Positions 43,204 to 50,664 of a DNA stretch of 59,038 nucleotides are shown here, one piece after another (within the stretch, counting starts at the first letter, position 1; the number at the start of each line of letters is the position of its first letter). Under the pieces are notes generated by a model. It did no database searches, was not told the origin of the DNA, and saw nothing but the letters and a program-made list of their open reading frames with translations. Location: assembly GCA_900770925.1 (NCBI GenBank), contig CAAGLY010000023.1, forward strand, positions 1 to 59,038, in the 5' to 3' direction. The DNA comes from Bacilli bacterium. Lineage in GTDB: Bacteria > Bacillota_I > Bacilli_A > RFN20 > CAG-288. Both the position numbers and the translations under genes were made by a program.

Positions 43204-44172
43204 ATGAAAAAACTATTAACTGTATCCATTGCCGCCTACAACGCAGAAAAGTATTTGAAGAATTGTCTAGATTCCATCCTAGAATCGAAACATTTAGATC
43301 AAATTGAGATTCTCATTCAGGATGACGGTTCCAAAGATGGCACTAAAAATATTGCCCTGGACTTCTGCAATAAATATCCTGGCATTGTTTTTTTAAACAG
43401 CACCACTAATGGTGGATACGGCGCAACCATAAACCGAAGTCTGTCACAGGCAACAGGCAAGTACTTCAAATTGTTGGATTCGGATGATTCTTTTGATACA
43501 AAGGAACTAGACAAGCTTATGGAATTTCTAGACTCCTATGACAAGGATTTGCTTGTTGTGTCTCATAAAGTCGTTAACGTCTCTACAAAGAAAGAACAAT
43601 TGTTTAGTTTTCCAAACAGCAAGAATCTGTCAGGAATCGGTAGGTGGGATATTGTTATCAAAACGGATGTGTTAAAAGCTGTATCCTATAGTTTTCCGTC
43701 AAAATTATTCTTTACCGACAACCTGTTTTGCGCCTTATGTTTTTCCCTGTCCGACAGTTTTGAAACTAAAGACTTTTGCGTATATGTTTACAACGTTGGA
43801 ATTAGCGGACAGTCGACAGAGCCTGTTCAAGATAAGAAAAAATTATCAAAGATTGCGGATAATGTCTTCTTTATTATTAACGAACTGATTCAAATTAAAG
43901 ATAAGTATCCTATCCAAAATACTGAGTTGAGTGTCTACTTGAATTATTTGATATACGCTAATTTTTCAAACTTCATATTCAGGATATAGAAAATTTCCCG
44001 CAAAGAAGGATGGAAGAAAATCAAGGCAGTAAAGACATCTCTTAACCGCTTAGAGTGGAAGGAATTTGGATATATACGGAAGATAAAGCTTGCCTATATT
44101 AGGCAAAAAAACAAATGCAACTATTTGTTCTTCTCTACGGCATTTTTAATCTACAAAAGAATTAAGCCCTGA
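43204..44172 (+). pseudogene. GT2 glycosyltransferase interrupted by in-frame TAG
   Basis: The first 261 codons encode a GT-A family 2 glycosyltransferase: TVSIAAYNAEKYLKNCLDSIL (6-26), QDDGSKDGT (39-47), NGGYGATINRSLSQATGKYF and the metal-binding LDSDDSF (about 91-97). A TAG at 43987-43989 ends the frame, yet the same frame continues for 60 sensible codons (RKEGWKKIKAVKTSLNRLEW... to LIYKRIKP, TGA at 44170), which looks like the usual C-terminal tail of capsule/wall GT2 enzymes. TAG is a normal stop elsewhere here (glgC, glgA), so I read it as a nonsense change. AAGGAGAGG precedes the start. The gene is A/T-rich and short on AGG, suggesting recent acquisition. Confidence 0.75.
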
Positions 44173-44345
44173 TACGGTCGGTGCTCTGCCAAAGAAAACT
44201 TCCTTCAAAAAGTCATCTTAGGAAGTAAATCATTTCCTGTTCTTGAAGACTTACTTGCCTTAGGAGGTGCGAACCTAAAATAGCCGATACGTTTGCCCTC
44301 AATTTGGCAATTGCATTAGGCAGATAGGTTATCAAACCTAGACCA

Positions 44346-44393
44346 AAAAAGGGCTGTTAACCAAGATCCCACCTTGGTTAACTGCCCTTTATG
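44346..44393. terminator. Terminator of the fic gene (and plus-strand neighbour)
   Basis: Long stem AGGGC-TGTTAACCAAG / CTTGGTTAAC-TGCCCT; strong on both strands. The 170 bases to its left (44173-44345) hold no gene I can support. Confidence 0.85.
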
Positions 44394-44406
44394 TTTTCTT
44401 GTATCC

Positions 44407-45102
44407 TTAGTCCACGTAAGGAAGAGAAGCATCTTTGAGGAAGCAGTTCTCGTAGATGAACTCTTTGAGTTTCTCAGCGTTATCGCTCTTATAGTATTCA
44501 AGAAGAAGCTTGAGGAATTGGTCATTGCGTTCTGGCCGGATGGAGAAGATGCCCTGTCCATGGCGAAGCAGGAACTGGTTGCATAACAGGTTTGCACTTC
44601 TCTTGTTTCCGTCATAGAAGACCTCTGTTTTCCTCAGGTAGCAGTATAAGTCAAGTCCACGCTCGACATAAGTCTTCTTGCTTTCGACAATGTCACGGAT
44701 TTTATAGTTCACTTCATAAGAGTCAGGAATTTCCGGCGCATAATCGGTTCCGGTGATGGTGACGAAGGAAGAACGGATTCGTCCTCCATCGTGACTGACT
44801 CCTCGTCCGTTGATGATTCGGTTGAGCTCACATAATGTTTCTAGGTCTGTCGGCTTAGCGATGATATCTTCGTCTTTCAGACGGCAGTAGGCAGTTTTCA
44901 GATTCTTAATTTTTAATAGTCCGGTCGGATAGGGTTTGACTGGGTCCTTTCCTCCTAGGATGAAGTCTCGTGCTTCCACGTAGGTAAGGCGAACACCCTC
45001 TAGATAAGCTGCGTTGTAGACAAGGTCGATAAGGTTATCGTCAATCAGTTTTCGTTCCTGCTCGGCACTCCTAGGCATCTGGTCCCAATACTGCAGATTC
45101 AT
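44407..45102 (-). CDS. Fic-domain protein, variant active site
   Basis: 231 residues. Fic proteins usually transfer AMP or related groups to target hydroxyls. The core reads LMKTEVFYDGNKRSANLLCN (about 162-181), matching HxFx(D/E)GN(G/K)R except that Glu stands where the catalytic His belongs; I recall a related subgroup with Gln at this position and DGNKRTA. An N-terminal helix with NAAYLEG (about 30-36) resembles the inhibitory (S/T)xxxE(G/N) motif. The substrate may therefore differ, or the protein may be inactive. Ribosome binding site AAAGGAG lies before ATG 45102. It stands alone, without an antitoxin gene. Confidence 0.82.
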   Translation of the reverse strand: MNLQYWDQMPRSAEQERKLIDDNLIDLVYNAAYLEGVRLTYVEARDFILGGKDPVKPYPTGLLKIKNLKTAYCRLKDEDIIAKPTDLETLCELNRIINGRGVSHDGGRIRSSFVTITGTDYAPEIPDSYEVNYKIRDIVESKKTYVERGLDLYCYLRKTEVFYDGNKRSANLLCNQFLLRHGQGIFSIRPERNDQFLKLLLEYYKSDNAEKLKEFIYENCFLKDASLPYVD

Positions 45103-45148
45103 TTTGCAATTGCTCCTTTCTTCCAGTGGACTGTTAGGAATTACTGAT

Positions 45149-45176
45149 ATTATAGCTTATAGTAAAGCGCTTTCAA
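45149..45176 (-). promoter_or_regulatory. fic promoter with overlapping cre/LacI-like operator
   Basis: On the minus strand TTGAAA (45171-45176), a 16-base spacer and TATAAT (45149-45154). The palindrome AAAGCGCTTT (45164-45173) overlaps the -35 and spacer, so a CcpA/LacI-type repressor could block it. Confidence 0.6.
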
Positions 45177-45297
45177 AGAAGAAAAACAGATATTTTTACT
45201 ATTTTATGAATTTTGCCTAAATTTCGATGAATCCGATGTATTACCGATATTTTAATCTACTGTTTTCCTTTTTCTTTTCGTCTTTGCTTTGAAATAA

Positions 45298-45331
45298 AAA
45301 ACAGCGCTTTCTTTAGGAGCGCCGTTTTGTT
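45298..45331 (-). terminator. Terminator of the nusG-II/Gx operon
   Basis: Minus strand AAAACGGCGCT / AGCGCTGTTTT, one mismatch, then T-rich; it overlaps the last codons of the Gx gene. Confidence 0.65.
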
Positions 45332-45852
45332 TCACTTAATCGGATACTTCTTGGAATCTTCTTTAATAGGAGCCTGTTTATAACTGCCCTTAAGATACCA
45401 GTTACTAAGGAAATCGGGCCAAGGATAATGATGTAATAGAAGATATAAGGTGTCGAGAAGAAAATGGCGTATGCAAGGAGCTGTCCTATGGTATGGAAGA
45501 GAGAACCAAAGAGGGAGACGATATAAATCGATGGCTTGATTAGGTAGTAGAGTAGAAGGGAGACGATAACAGCTAGGATAGTTCCGCTTAAGGACCTGAA
45601 GAAGGCTACATTGAAGCCGGTTGATATGAGAGCAACGATTAAGGTTTTTACTGCCCTGACAAAGAGGTAGCTTGCCCCTCCATAATAATAAAGGACAAAT
45701 AAGGAGACAATATTGGCTAGACCTAAGCGGAATCCAGGAACGGGTACAAATGGCGGTATCCTTGATTCTAGGTAATGGAGTCCGACGGAAAGGGCTGTCC
45801 TCCTAGCTAAGGTTACCCTTCGAAGCGTGGTAATACGTGTGTTTCTTTTCAT
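45313..45852 (-). CDS. Gx transporter family membrane protein (HepI-like)
   Basis: 179 residues, about five helices. The early motif YLESRIPPFVPVPGFRLGLANIV (about 27-49) and later LFHTIGQLLAYAI identify the family once annotated as heptaprenyl diphosphate synthase component I and now often 'Gx transporter', which resembles ECF S components. It overlaps the NusG-II gene (TAATG). In many anaerobes this pair sits with rnf or apbE genes, as it does here. Confidence 0.87.
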   Translation of the reverse strand: MKRNTRITTLRRVTLARRTALSVGLHYLESRIPPFVPVPGFRLGLANIVSLFVLYYYGGASYLFVRAVKTLIVALISTGFNVAFFRSLSGTILAVIVSLLLYYLIKPSIYIVSLFGSLFHTIGQLLAYAIFFSTPYIFYYIIILGPISLVTGILRAVINRLLLKKIPRSIRLSETKRRS

Positions 45853-46382
45853 TATGCGTCTATCTCCGGGAAACCAGCATCAGAAGAAATGATCCTTGCC
45901 TGGATTGTATTGGGAAGGCAGACAATCGGTAAATAAGGTTGATAGATTCTTCCCTGTCTGGAACAGTCATAGTCTTTGCATTCGACATCATCGTGAAGAA
46001 CTTGAATAGAATAGTCATCGTAAAGGGTGAAGGTGATGCCTTTCCCTTGGAAGACAAATTCTTTCTCTTCTCCTAGGTAAAGACTGCCGTCTTCTTTGGT
46101 GAAGGAAACTTTCTTTTCTCCCTCACGTGGGAAGGAAAAGTTTGTCTTTTTCGCCGGGTCGTTCTTGTCGTAAAGAAGGGTATCCTGATATTTGATTTGG
46201 ACAAATAAGGTTTTCGGATCCGTCTTAGGGCGGGAATAGTAACTAACTAAGAAAATGAGAACAATGACTAAAATAGATACCACGAAAAGAATCCCGTCTT
46301 TTAACGGATGGATTTTCAGAGAAAGAAGGAGAGCATCCTCTTGTTTCTGGTTGTTTTCAGTTTGACTATTGGTAGTTTTCAT
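45852..46382 (-). CDS. NusG-II domain membrane-anchored protein
   Basis: 176 residues: short cytosolic start, one transmembrane helix (about 32-50), then an extracytoplasmic NusG domain II-like fold with KDYDCSRQGRIYQPYLPIVCLPNTIQARI (last third; Cys pair plus CLPN). This is typical of NusG_II proteins next to rnf/apbE loci. The Cys pair could bind a metal or form a disulfide outside. Its promoter has TATAAT at 46391-46396 (minus strand), 8 bases before the start codon, so the transcript is essentially leaderless. Confidence 0.85.
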   Translation of the reverse strand: MKTTNSQTENNQKQEDALLLSLKIHPLKDGILFVVSILVIVLIFLVSYYSRPKTDPKTLFVQIKYQDTLLYDKNDPAKKTNFSFPREGEKKVSFTKEDGSLYLGEEKEFVFQGKGITFTLYDDYSIQVLHDDVECKDYDCSRQGRIYQPYLPIVCLPNTIQARIISSDAGFPEIDA

Positions 46383-46470
46383 TGCTGTTTATTATATCGA
46401 AAATCGGCTTCTATGGCTATGAAGAGAGCTAAGGCCAATAAAAAGTAGAGGCAGTGAGCATATTTTATGG

Positions 46471-46476
46471 TAAAAT
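46471..46476 (+). promoter_or_regulatory. Extended -10 promoter of ywaF-like gene
   Basis: TGGTAAAAT, 32 bases before ATG 46508. Confidence 0.55.
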
Positions 46477-46507
46477 GAGAAACCGATTAGAAGAGGAGAT
46501 TACACTA

Positions 46508-47305
46508 ATGTGGAAACATCCACCTGTTAAATTCGGCTTATTTCATATATTCTTTGTCTTGCTTGCTATCGTTTTGTTAGGAATAGCAATCTATTTCGGA
46601 TATCGGTTCCAAGGCAAGGAGAAGCAAAAGAAGCGTGATTTGATTCTAACGATTACGGGATTGAGTCTCGTCTCGATGGACATCGGAAAGTTTATTTTCG
46701 ATTTTGCTCTTCACAGGGCAGATTGGTCTCTGGTTCCTTTACAACTTTGCTCTACTGCTTTGCTGGTTCTGCCTCTCCCTTATTTCTTAAAAGAAGGAAA
46801 ATTCAGAGACTGTGTCTATGGCTACCTTGCTTTTATCAGGACAACAGCCGGAATCTGCTATTTCGTCAATCCAACGACGTTATTTGAACAGCCATATATC
46901 ATCAGCTGCATTCACTCCGGCATCTACCATGTGTTGATTATTGCTTCTGGCGCTTTTCTATTCTTCTCCAACGAAAGGTATTCGAAAAAAGGCATTATCT
47001 GCTTCTTACGTTCCATCCCCCTCTTTGTTTTCTTTACCCTTTTAGCAGTAGGGGGCAACTCTATTGCCTTACACTTGGATCCGCACACAAAAATAGATTA
47101 CTTTTTCTTGAACCCAAAGGGACCGGCAACGATACCGGTTCTAGACACTTTGGTAAGACCGAGAATTCCGTTTGTTGGTTATTACTTTGTTTATCTTGGA
47201 TGTAGGCTTATCTGTAACTTTGTTCCGTTCCTTGTCTTTTCTCTTATTAATCTTGCCGTTAAAAAAGTTAAAAGTCAGAGAACAGAGCGAGTGAAAGAAG
47301 CTTAA
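46508..47305 (+). CDS. YwaF-like (TIGR02206) integral membrane protein
   Basis: 265 residues with about seven helices. The signature of the TIGR02206/YwaF family is visible: VPLQLCSTALLVLPLPYFL (about 77-95), a glycine-rich AFIMTTAGICYFVNP (about 108-122, Met = AGG) and a central HSGIYHVLII. Function not established; the family is distantly related to membrane acyltransferase-like TMEM164. I chose ATG 46508 (after GAGGAGA) over 46454, which lies upstream of the predicted transcript start. Confidence 0.82.
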   Translation: MWKHPPVKFGLFHIFFVLLAIVLLGIAIYFGYRFQGKEKQKKRDLILTITGLSLVSMDIGKFIFDFALHRADWSLVPLQLCSTALLVLPLPYFLKEGKFRDCVYGYLAFIRTTAGICYFVNPTTLFEQPYIISCIHSGIYHVLIIASGAFLFFSNERYSKKGIICFLRSIPLFVFFTLLAVGGNSIALHLDPHTKIDYFFLNPKGPATIPVLDTLVRPRIPFVGYYFVYLGCRLICNFVPFLVFSLINLAVKKVKSQRTERVKEA

Positions 47306-47396
47306 TTCCTCAAGATTCGTTTTTTCCTATTCCTTTTTACCAATTAGCTCTTTTGCGTGACTAACCAGAAGTATACTTTACCGATTAAAAATCTGA

Positions 47397-47402
47397 TAAA
47401 AT
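47397..47402 (+). promoter_or_regulatory. Extended -10 promoter of the first apbE gene
   Basis: TGATAAAAT; predicted start near 47409, which argues for ATG 47435 rather than ATG 47405 as the translation start. Confidence 0.55.
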
Positions 47403-47434
47403 AGATGCGTTCTTTTGATAGCATATTTTTATTC

Positions 47435-48964
47435 ATGAATAAGAAAAAAGTCTTCCTTTTTATACCATTTCTGTTAAGGCCCAGCTGCGCGAAAAGCGAG
47501 GATGTCTATTCTCTGTCGGTCGGATACATCCGGTCAGACAGAGGTTTAATCCGTGTCAATGATTCTTCCATAGAGACATTACCTCCTTTCAATACTTCTA
47601 TTGAAGGAAGAGTTTACTATTATGATGGAGACTATACAAAAAAGCAGCTCTACTCCCTATACAATGACTTTAGCTATGCTTTCCAATACTGCCACGCCTT
47701 ATCGGATCGACATTATTCTTATTCTCAGTATGATGAAAGTGGTAACTTTGTTAGAACTATAGAAAATGTTTATTCCATAAACCAATCCTATGGAACTGAA
47801 ACACCGGTTAAAGTAGATCCGTTTCTTTATGATCTGATAAAGAAAAGCTATTCTTTTTCCATAGCATCAGAAGGAAAATTCAATAGGTTTTTAGGCACTC
47901 TGAATGATATCTATGAGGCAAAACTTAAGACTCTTGGCGCCGAAACAGAGACTTCCACGGATTATAGGAAAAACGAAGTTTTGTTTCAGACTACTGGAAG
48001 GCGATTTTCTTCTTTTTCAGCAACAGAAAGAAATCGTATTTCGACAATAACCGAATCCCTTCCTAAGACAAAAGAAGAAAGGAAAGATATTCTTACTTTT
48101 GACGATGCTACTTCTTCAGTGACTTTTCATAAGTACAAGAATGTCAAGAAGCTTGAAATATCCTTAGGCGGAAATGCAAAAGGATTTGCTACCGAATATT
48201 TCGCGGATAAAGTAAAGACAGAGTATCCGAATATTTCTAGGATCATTAATTCTGGAAACTCATCGGTCAAGGCAATTGGTCAGCGTCCGGATGGACGAGA
48301 ATGGAAAATCAATTATATCAATCCGTTATCGAAAGAAAACTATCAGGATAAGTACAACAATTCTGAAGTGGTTATTTTCAAAAACGGAGAATTCAACCTA
48401 TCGACTTCCGGATATTATGAGCAGTATTTCTATTCTTATCTTCCACATGAGAATGGAATCTACCATCCAGAAGAACCATTTGTTCGGAATAGTCATATTA
48501 TTAATCCGAAAACAGGTTATTCTTGTTCTTATTTTGATCAAATCAGCGTTTTCCTTAATGACGCTGGTCTTGCCGATAGGTACACGACTGCTTTAAGGAA
48601 TACAGAGTCTTTGGCTGATGCGAAAGCCTTGTTTGAGAGATTGAATCGATCCTATGAAATTACAGATGCTGACCTGATGCTTTGCAGGAAGTCAGTTAAG
48701 AATAGCGATGGCGAGTTGTATTCTTACAAGATGTCCGATTATTCTCCGCTTCAGGAAAACGCTCTTCCAGTGGTCGAAACAGAAAACGGAAGCTATTCGG
48801 GTGACTTTTCGGATTTGAATAGCCTTCCTAAAAAGTATCTCTCTACTTACCATGGCTCTTTTGAAGAAGATTATTACAGGACTTCAGACAGGTTTAAGAG
48901 AGCTAAGATTAGTCAGGAAAAACTAACAAAAGAGGTTGTCTCTGTCCTAAAGGAGCTCAAATGA
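47435..48964 (+). CDS. ApbE-type FMN transferase lipoprotein 1
   Basis: ApbE transfers FMN from FAD to a threonine of extracytoplasmic flavoproteins. The 509 residues start with a short signal MNKKKVFLFIPFLLMPSC, giving a plausible lipid-anchored Cys18. Family motifs are SLGGNAKGFATEYFADKV (about 244-261), INSGNSSVKAIGQRPDG, the TSGYYEQYF segment (about 328), HIINPKTGYS (about 354) and the metal-site region LADMYTTALMNTESLADA (about 381-398; both Met = AGG). Its partner at 48961 overlaps it by 4 bases. The large size relative to typical ApbE (about 340) comes from an N-terminal extension and inserts. Confidence 0.9.
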   Translation: MNKKKVFLFIPFLLRPSCAKSEDVYSLSVGYIRSDRGLIRVNDSSIETLPPFNTSIEGRVYYYDGDYTKKQLYSLYNDFSYAFQYCHALSDRHYSYSQYDESGNFVRTIENVYSINQSYGTETPVKVDPFLYDLIKKSYSFSIASEGKFNRFLGTLNDIYEAKLKTLGAETETSTDYRKNEVLFQTTGRRFSSFSATERNRISTITESLPKTKEERKDILTFDDATSSVTFHKYKNVKKLEISLGGNAKGFATEYFADKVKTEYPNISRIINSGNSSVKAIGQRPDGREWKINYINPLSKENYQDKYNNSEVVIFKNGEFNLSTSGYYEQYFYSYLPHENGIYHPEEPFVRNSHIINPKTGYSCSYFDQISVFLNDAGLADRYTTALRNTESLADAKALFERLNRSYEITDADLMLCRKSVKNSDGELYSYKMSDYSPLQENALPVVETENGSYSGDFSDLNSLPKKYLSTYHGSFEEDYYRTSDRFKRAKISQEKLTKEVVSVLKELK

Positions 48965-50571
48965 AAAAGAAAATCGTTCTTGCTTTATCTCTAGTTTGTC
49001 TGCTTAGCGGCTGCCAAACAGGAAAGGAGTCTGGGGCTAATGCCTCTGGTTCTATGGCATCTTCCGGAAATGTCTCCTCTCGTCCGAAAGGCGAAGAGAA
49101 AATCTATTCCATGGAGACTGGCTATATCGGAATCGCTTCAGGAGATGTCCGTGTTGTTGCTCCGGAGGGGTCAACAAGGGTGGGTGTAAGTCCTTTTAGC
49201 ACTTCTATCCAAGGCCGTCTGTATTATTACGAGGATGACTTTGATAAAGATGATTTGCGGGTCATTGCTTCTGACTTCAACTCTTTGTTCTGCTATTACC
49301 ATGCCTTGAGTGATAATCACTATGATTATCGGCAAGTGACGGAACGAGATGATAGGGGTAATGCAATCAACAGGAAACAAATCATCAACGTCAAATATCT
49401 GAATGACCATCCGGATACTGACATTGAAGTCGATCCTTTTCTGTTTGATTTGATTAAAACAAGTTATGATTTCACAATCAATTCATCTCTTTTGTTTAAC
49501 AGGTTTTCGGAAAGTCTTTCTAGTCTTTACGAAAAGAAATTATCTGAGGACGAATACTCTGACAAGGCTTTGAACAAAGCCCTGAGTTTGGCAACAAACG
49601 TTCGCTTTAAAGATGATTTCACCGAAGAAGAGATTTCTAATGCAAGGGAAAGCGTTCCTTCTTCTCTTGATGAGGCCAAGAATTCAATCACCTTTAATCC
49701 TGAAAAACACACGATTCGCTTGAATACCATTATACGAGATGGAAAAAGAATTGTTCCTAGAAGGAATCTTGGTGGATCTGCAAAAGGATTTGCCACAAAA
49801 AAAGTAGCTGAGTATTTTGAAAAAGTTTATCCTGGTATTTCATTGATGATTAATTCCGGTTCTTCTTCGATTCTTGCTGTTGGATCAAGACCGGATGATA
49901 AACTATGGAAAATCAGTTATACCAACCCTGTTTATAAAGAGCAGAGGAGGGATGGAAAAAAGAATCCAGCAGAGAGGTATCTTGAATTCAGCGGTTCTTT
50001 TAACAGGTCCACTTCTGGTTACTATGAGCACTATTTCTATTGCTACAACCAAGAAACAAAAGAGATTAATCGGAGAGAACATATTTTCAATACCGAGAAT
50101 GGCTTTTCTTCGCCCTTCTTTGATCAGGTCTCTGTCATCATTGATGACACTGGAATTGCAGACAGGTATACCACTGCTATCAGGAACACTAAGAGTGTAC
50201 AGGAAGCCTATGGTTTATTCAAAAAGCTGAATGCGATTTATTCCTTTGATGGAGACCTGATGCTCTGCTATAAAGGGAAAAAGAATGATGAGGATTCCCT
50301 TTATTCTTATACTAGGAACAGCCTTTCCCCTCTTTCTGACAAAGGGTATCCCATTTCGGTTTTAAATGATGGCAGCGAATACAAAGGGGATTATTCAGAT
50401 CTTTCCGCTTCTTCCATCAGCACTGTAAAGACAAAAAACAACTTTGATTTCAGTGAAATCTACTTAAGGACGGACAAGAGGTATCAGTCTGCCCATCTAT
50501 TTACAAATGTTACTCCAGGCTATTTCCCGTACCCTGAAAACTCTATTTCTGTGCTAAAAGCACTAAAATAG
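48961..50571 (+). CDS. ApbE-type FMN transferase lipoprotein 2
   Basis: A paralogue of the preceding gene, 536 residues, overlapping it (ATGA). The lipoprotein signal MKKKIVLALSLVCLLSGC has lipobox LSGC (Cys18), followed by a Ser/Gly-rich linker to about 45. Motifs match the neighbour: NLGGSAKGFATKKVAEYFEK, NSGSSSILAVGSRPDDKLW, STSGYYEHYFYCY, HIFNTENGFSSPFF and IADMYTTAIMNTKSVQEA (Met = AGG). Two ApbEs side by side suggest that the many flavin sites downstream are split between them. Confidence 0.9.
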   Translation: MKKKIVLALSLVCLLSGCQTGKESGANASGSMASSGNVSSRPKGEEKIYSMETGYIGIASGDVRVVAPEGSTRVGVSPFSTSIQGRLYYYEDDFDKDDLRVIASDFNSLFCYYHALSDNHYDYRQVTERDDRGNAINRKQIINVKYLNDHPDTDIEVDPFLFDLIKTSYDFTINSSLLFNRFSESLSSLYEKKLSEDEYSDKALNKALSLATNVRFKDDFTEEEISNARESVPSSLDEAKNSITFNPEKHTIRLNTIIRDGKRIVPRRNLGGSAKGFATKKVAEYFEKVYPGISLMINSGSSSILAVGSRPDDKLWKISYTNPVYKEQRRDGKKNPAERYLEFSGSFNRSTSGYYEHYFYCYNQETKEINRREHIFNTENGFSSPFFDQVSVIIDDTGIADRYTTAIRNTKSVQEAYGLFKKLNAIYSFDGDLMLCYKGKKNDEDSLYSYTRNSLSPLSDKGYPISVLNDGSEYKGDYSDLSASSISTVKTKNNFDFSEIYLRTDKRYQSAHLFTNVTPGYFPYPENSISVLKALK

Positions 50572-50625
50572 CGGTTCTTTCCTGAAAAATATAGAAATAA
50601 ATGCGCAGCTGAAAGCAGTTTCTGA

Positions 50626-50631
50626 TAAAAT
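50626..50631 (+). promoter_or_regulatory. Extended -10 promoter of the multi-flavin lipoprotein and rnf operon
   Basis: TGATAAAAT, 34 bases before ATG 50665; CGAGG acts as a ribosome binding site. No terminator is seen until after rnfB, so this may drive the whole run. Confidence 0.55.
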
Positions 50632-50664
50632 AGACCCGTCGCGCAAGCGTAATCGAGGTTTAAT

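Noticed and set aside
43987..43989. TAG recoded as an amino acid
   Set aside because: TAG ends glgC, glgA and other intact genes at their family length, so the TAG in the glycosyltransferase is more likely a nonsense change.
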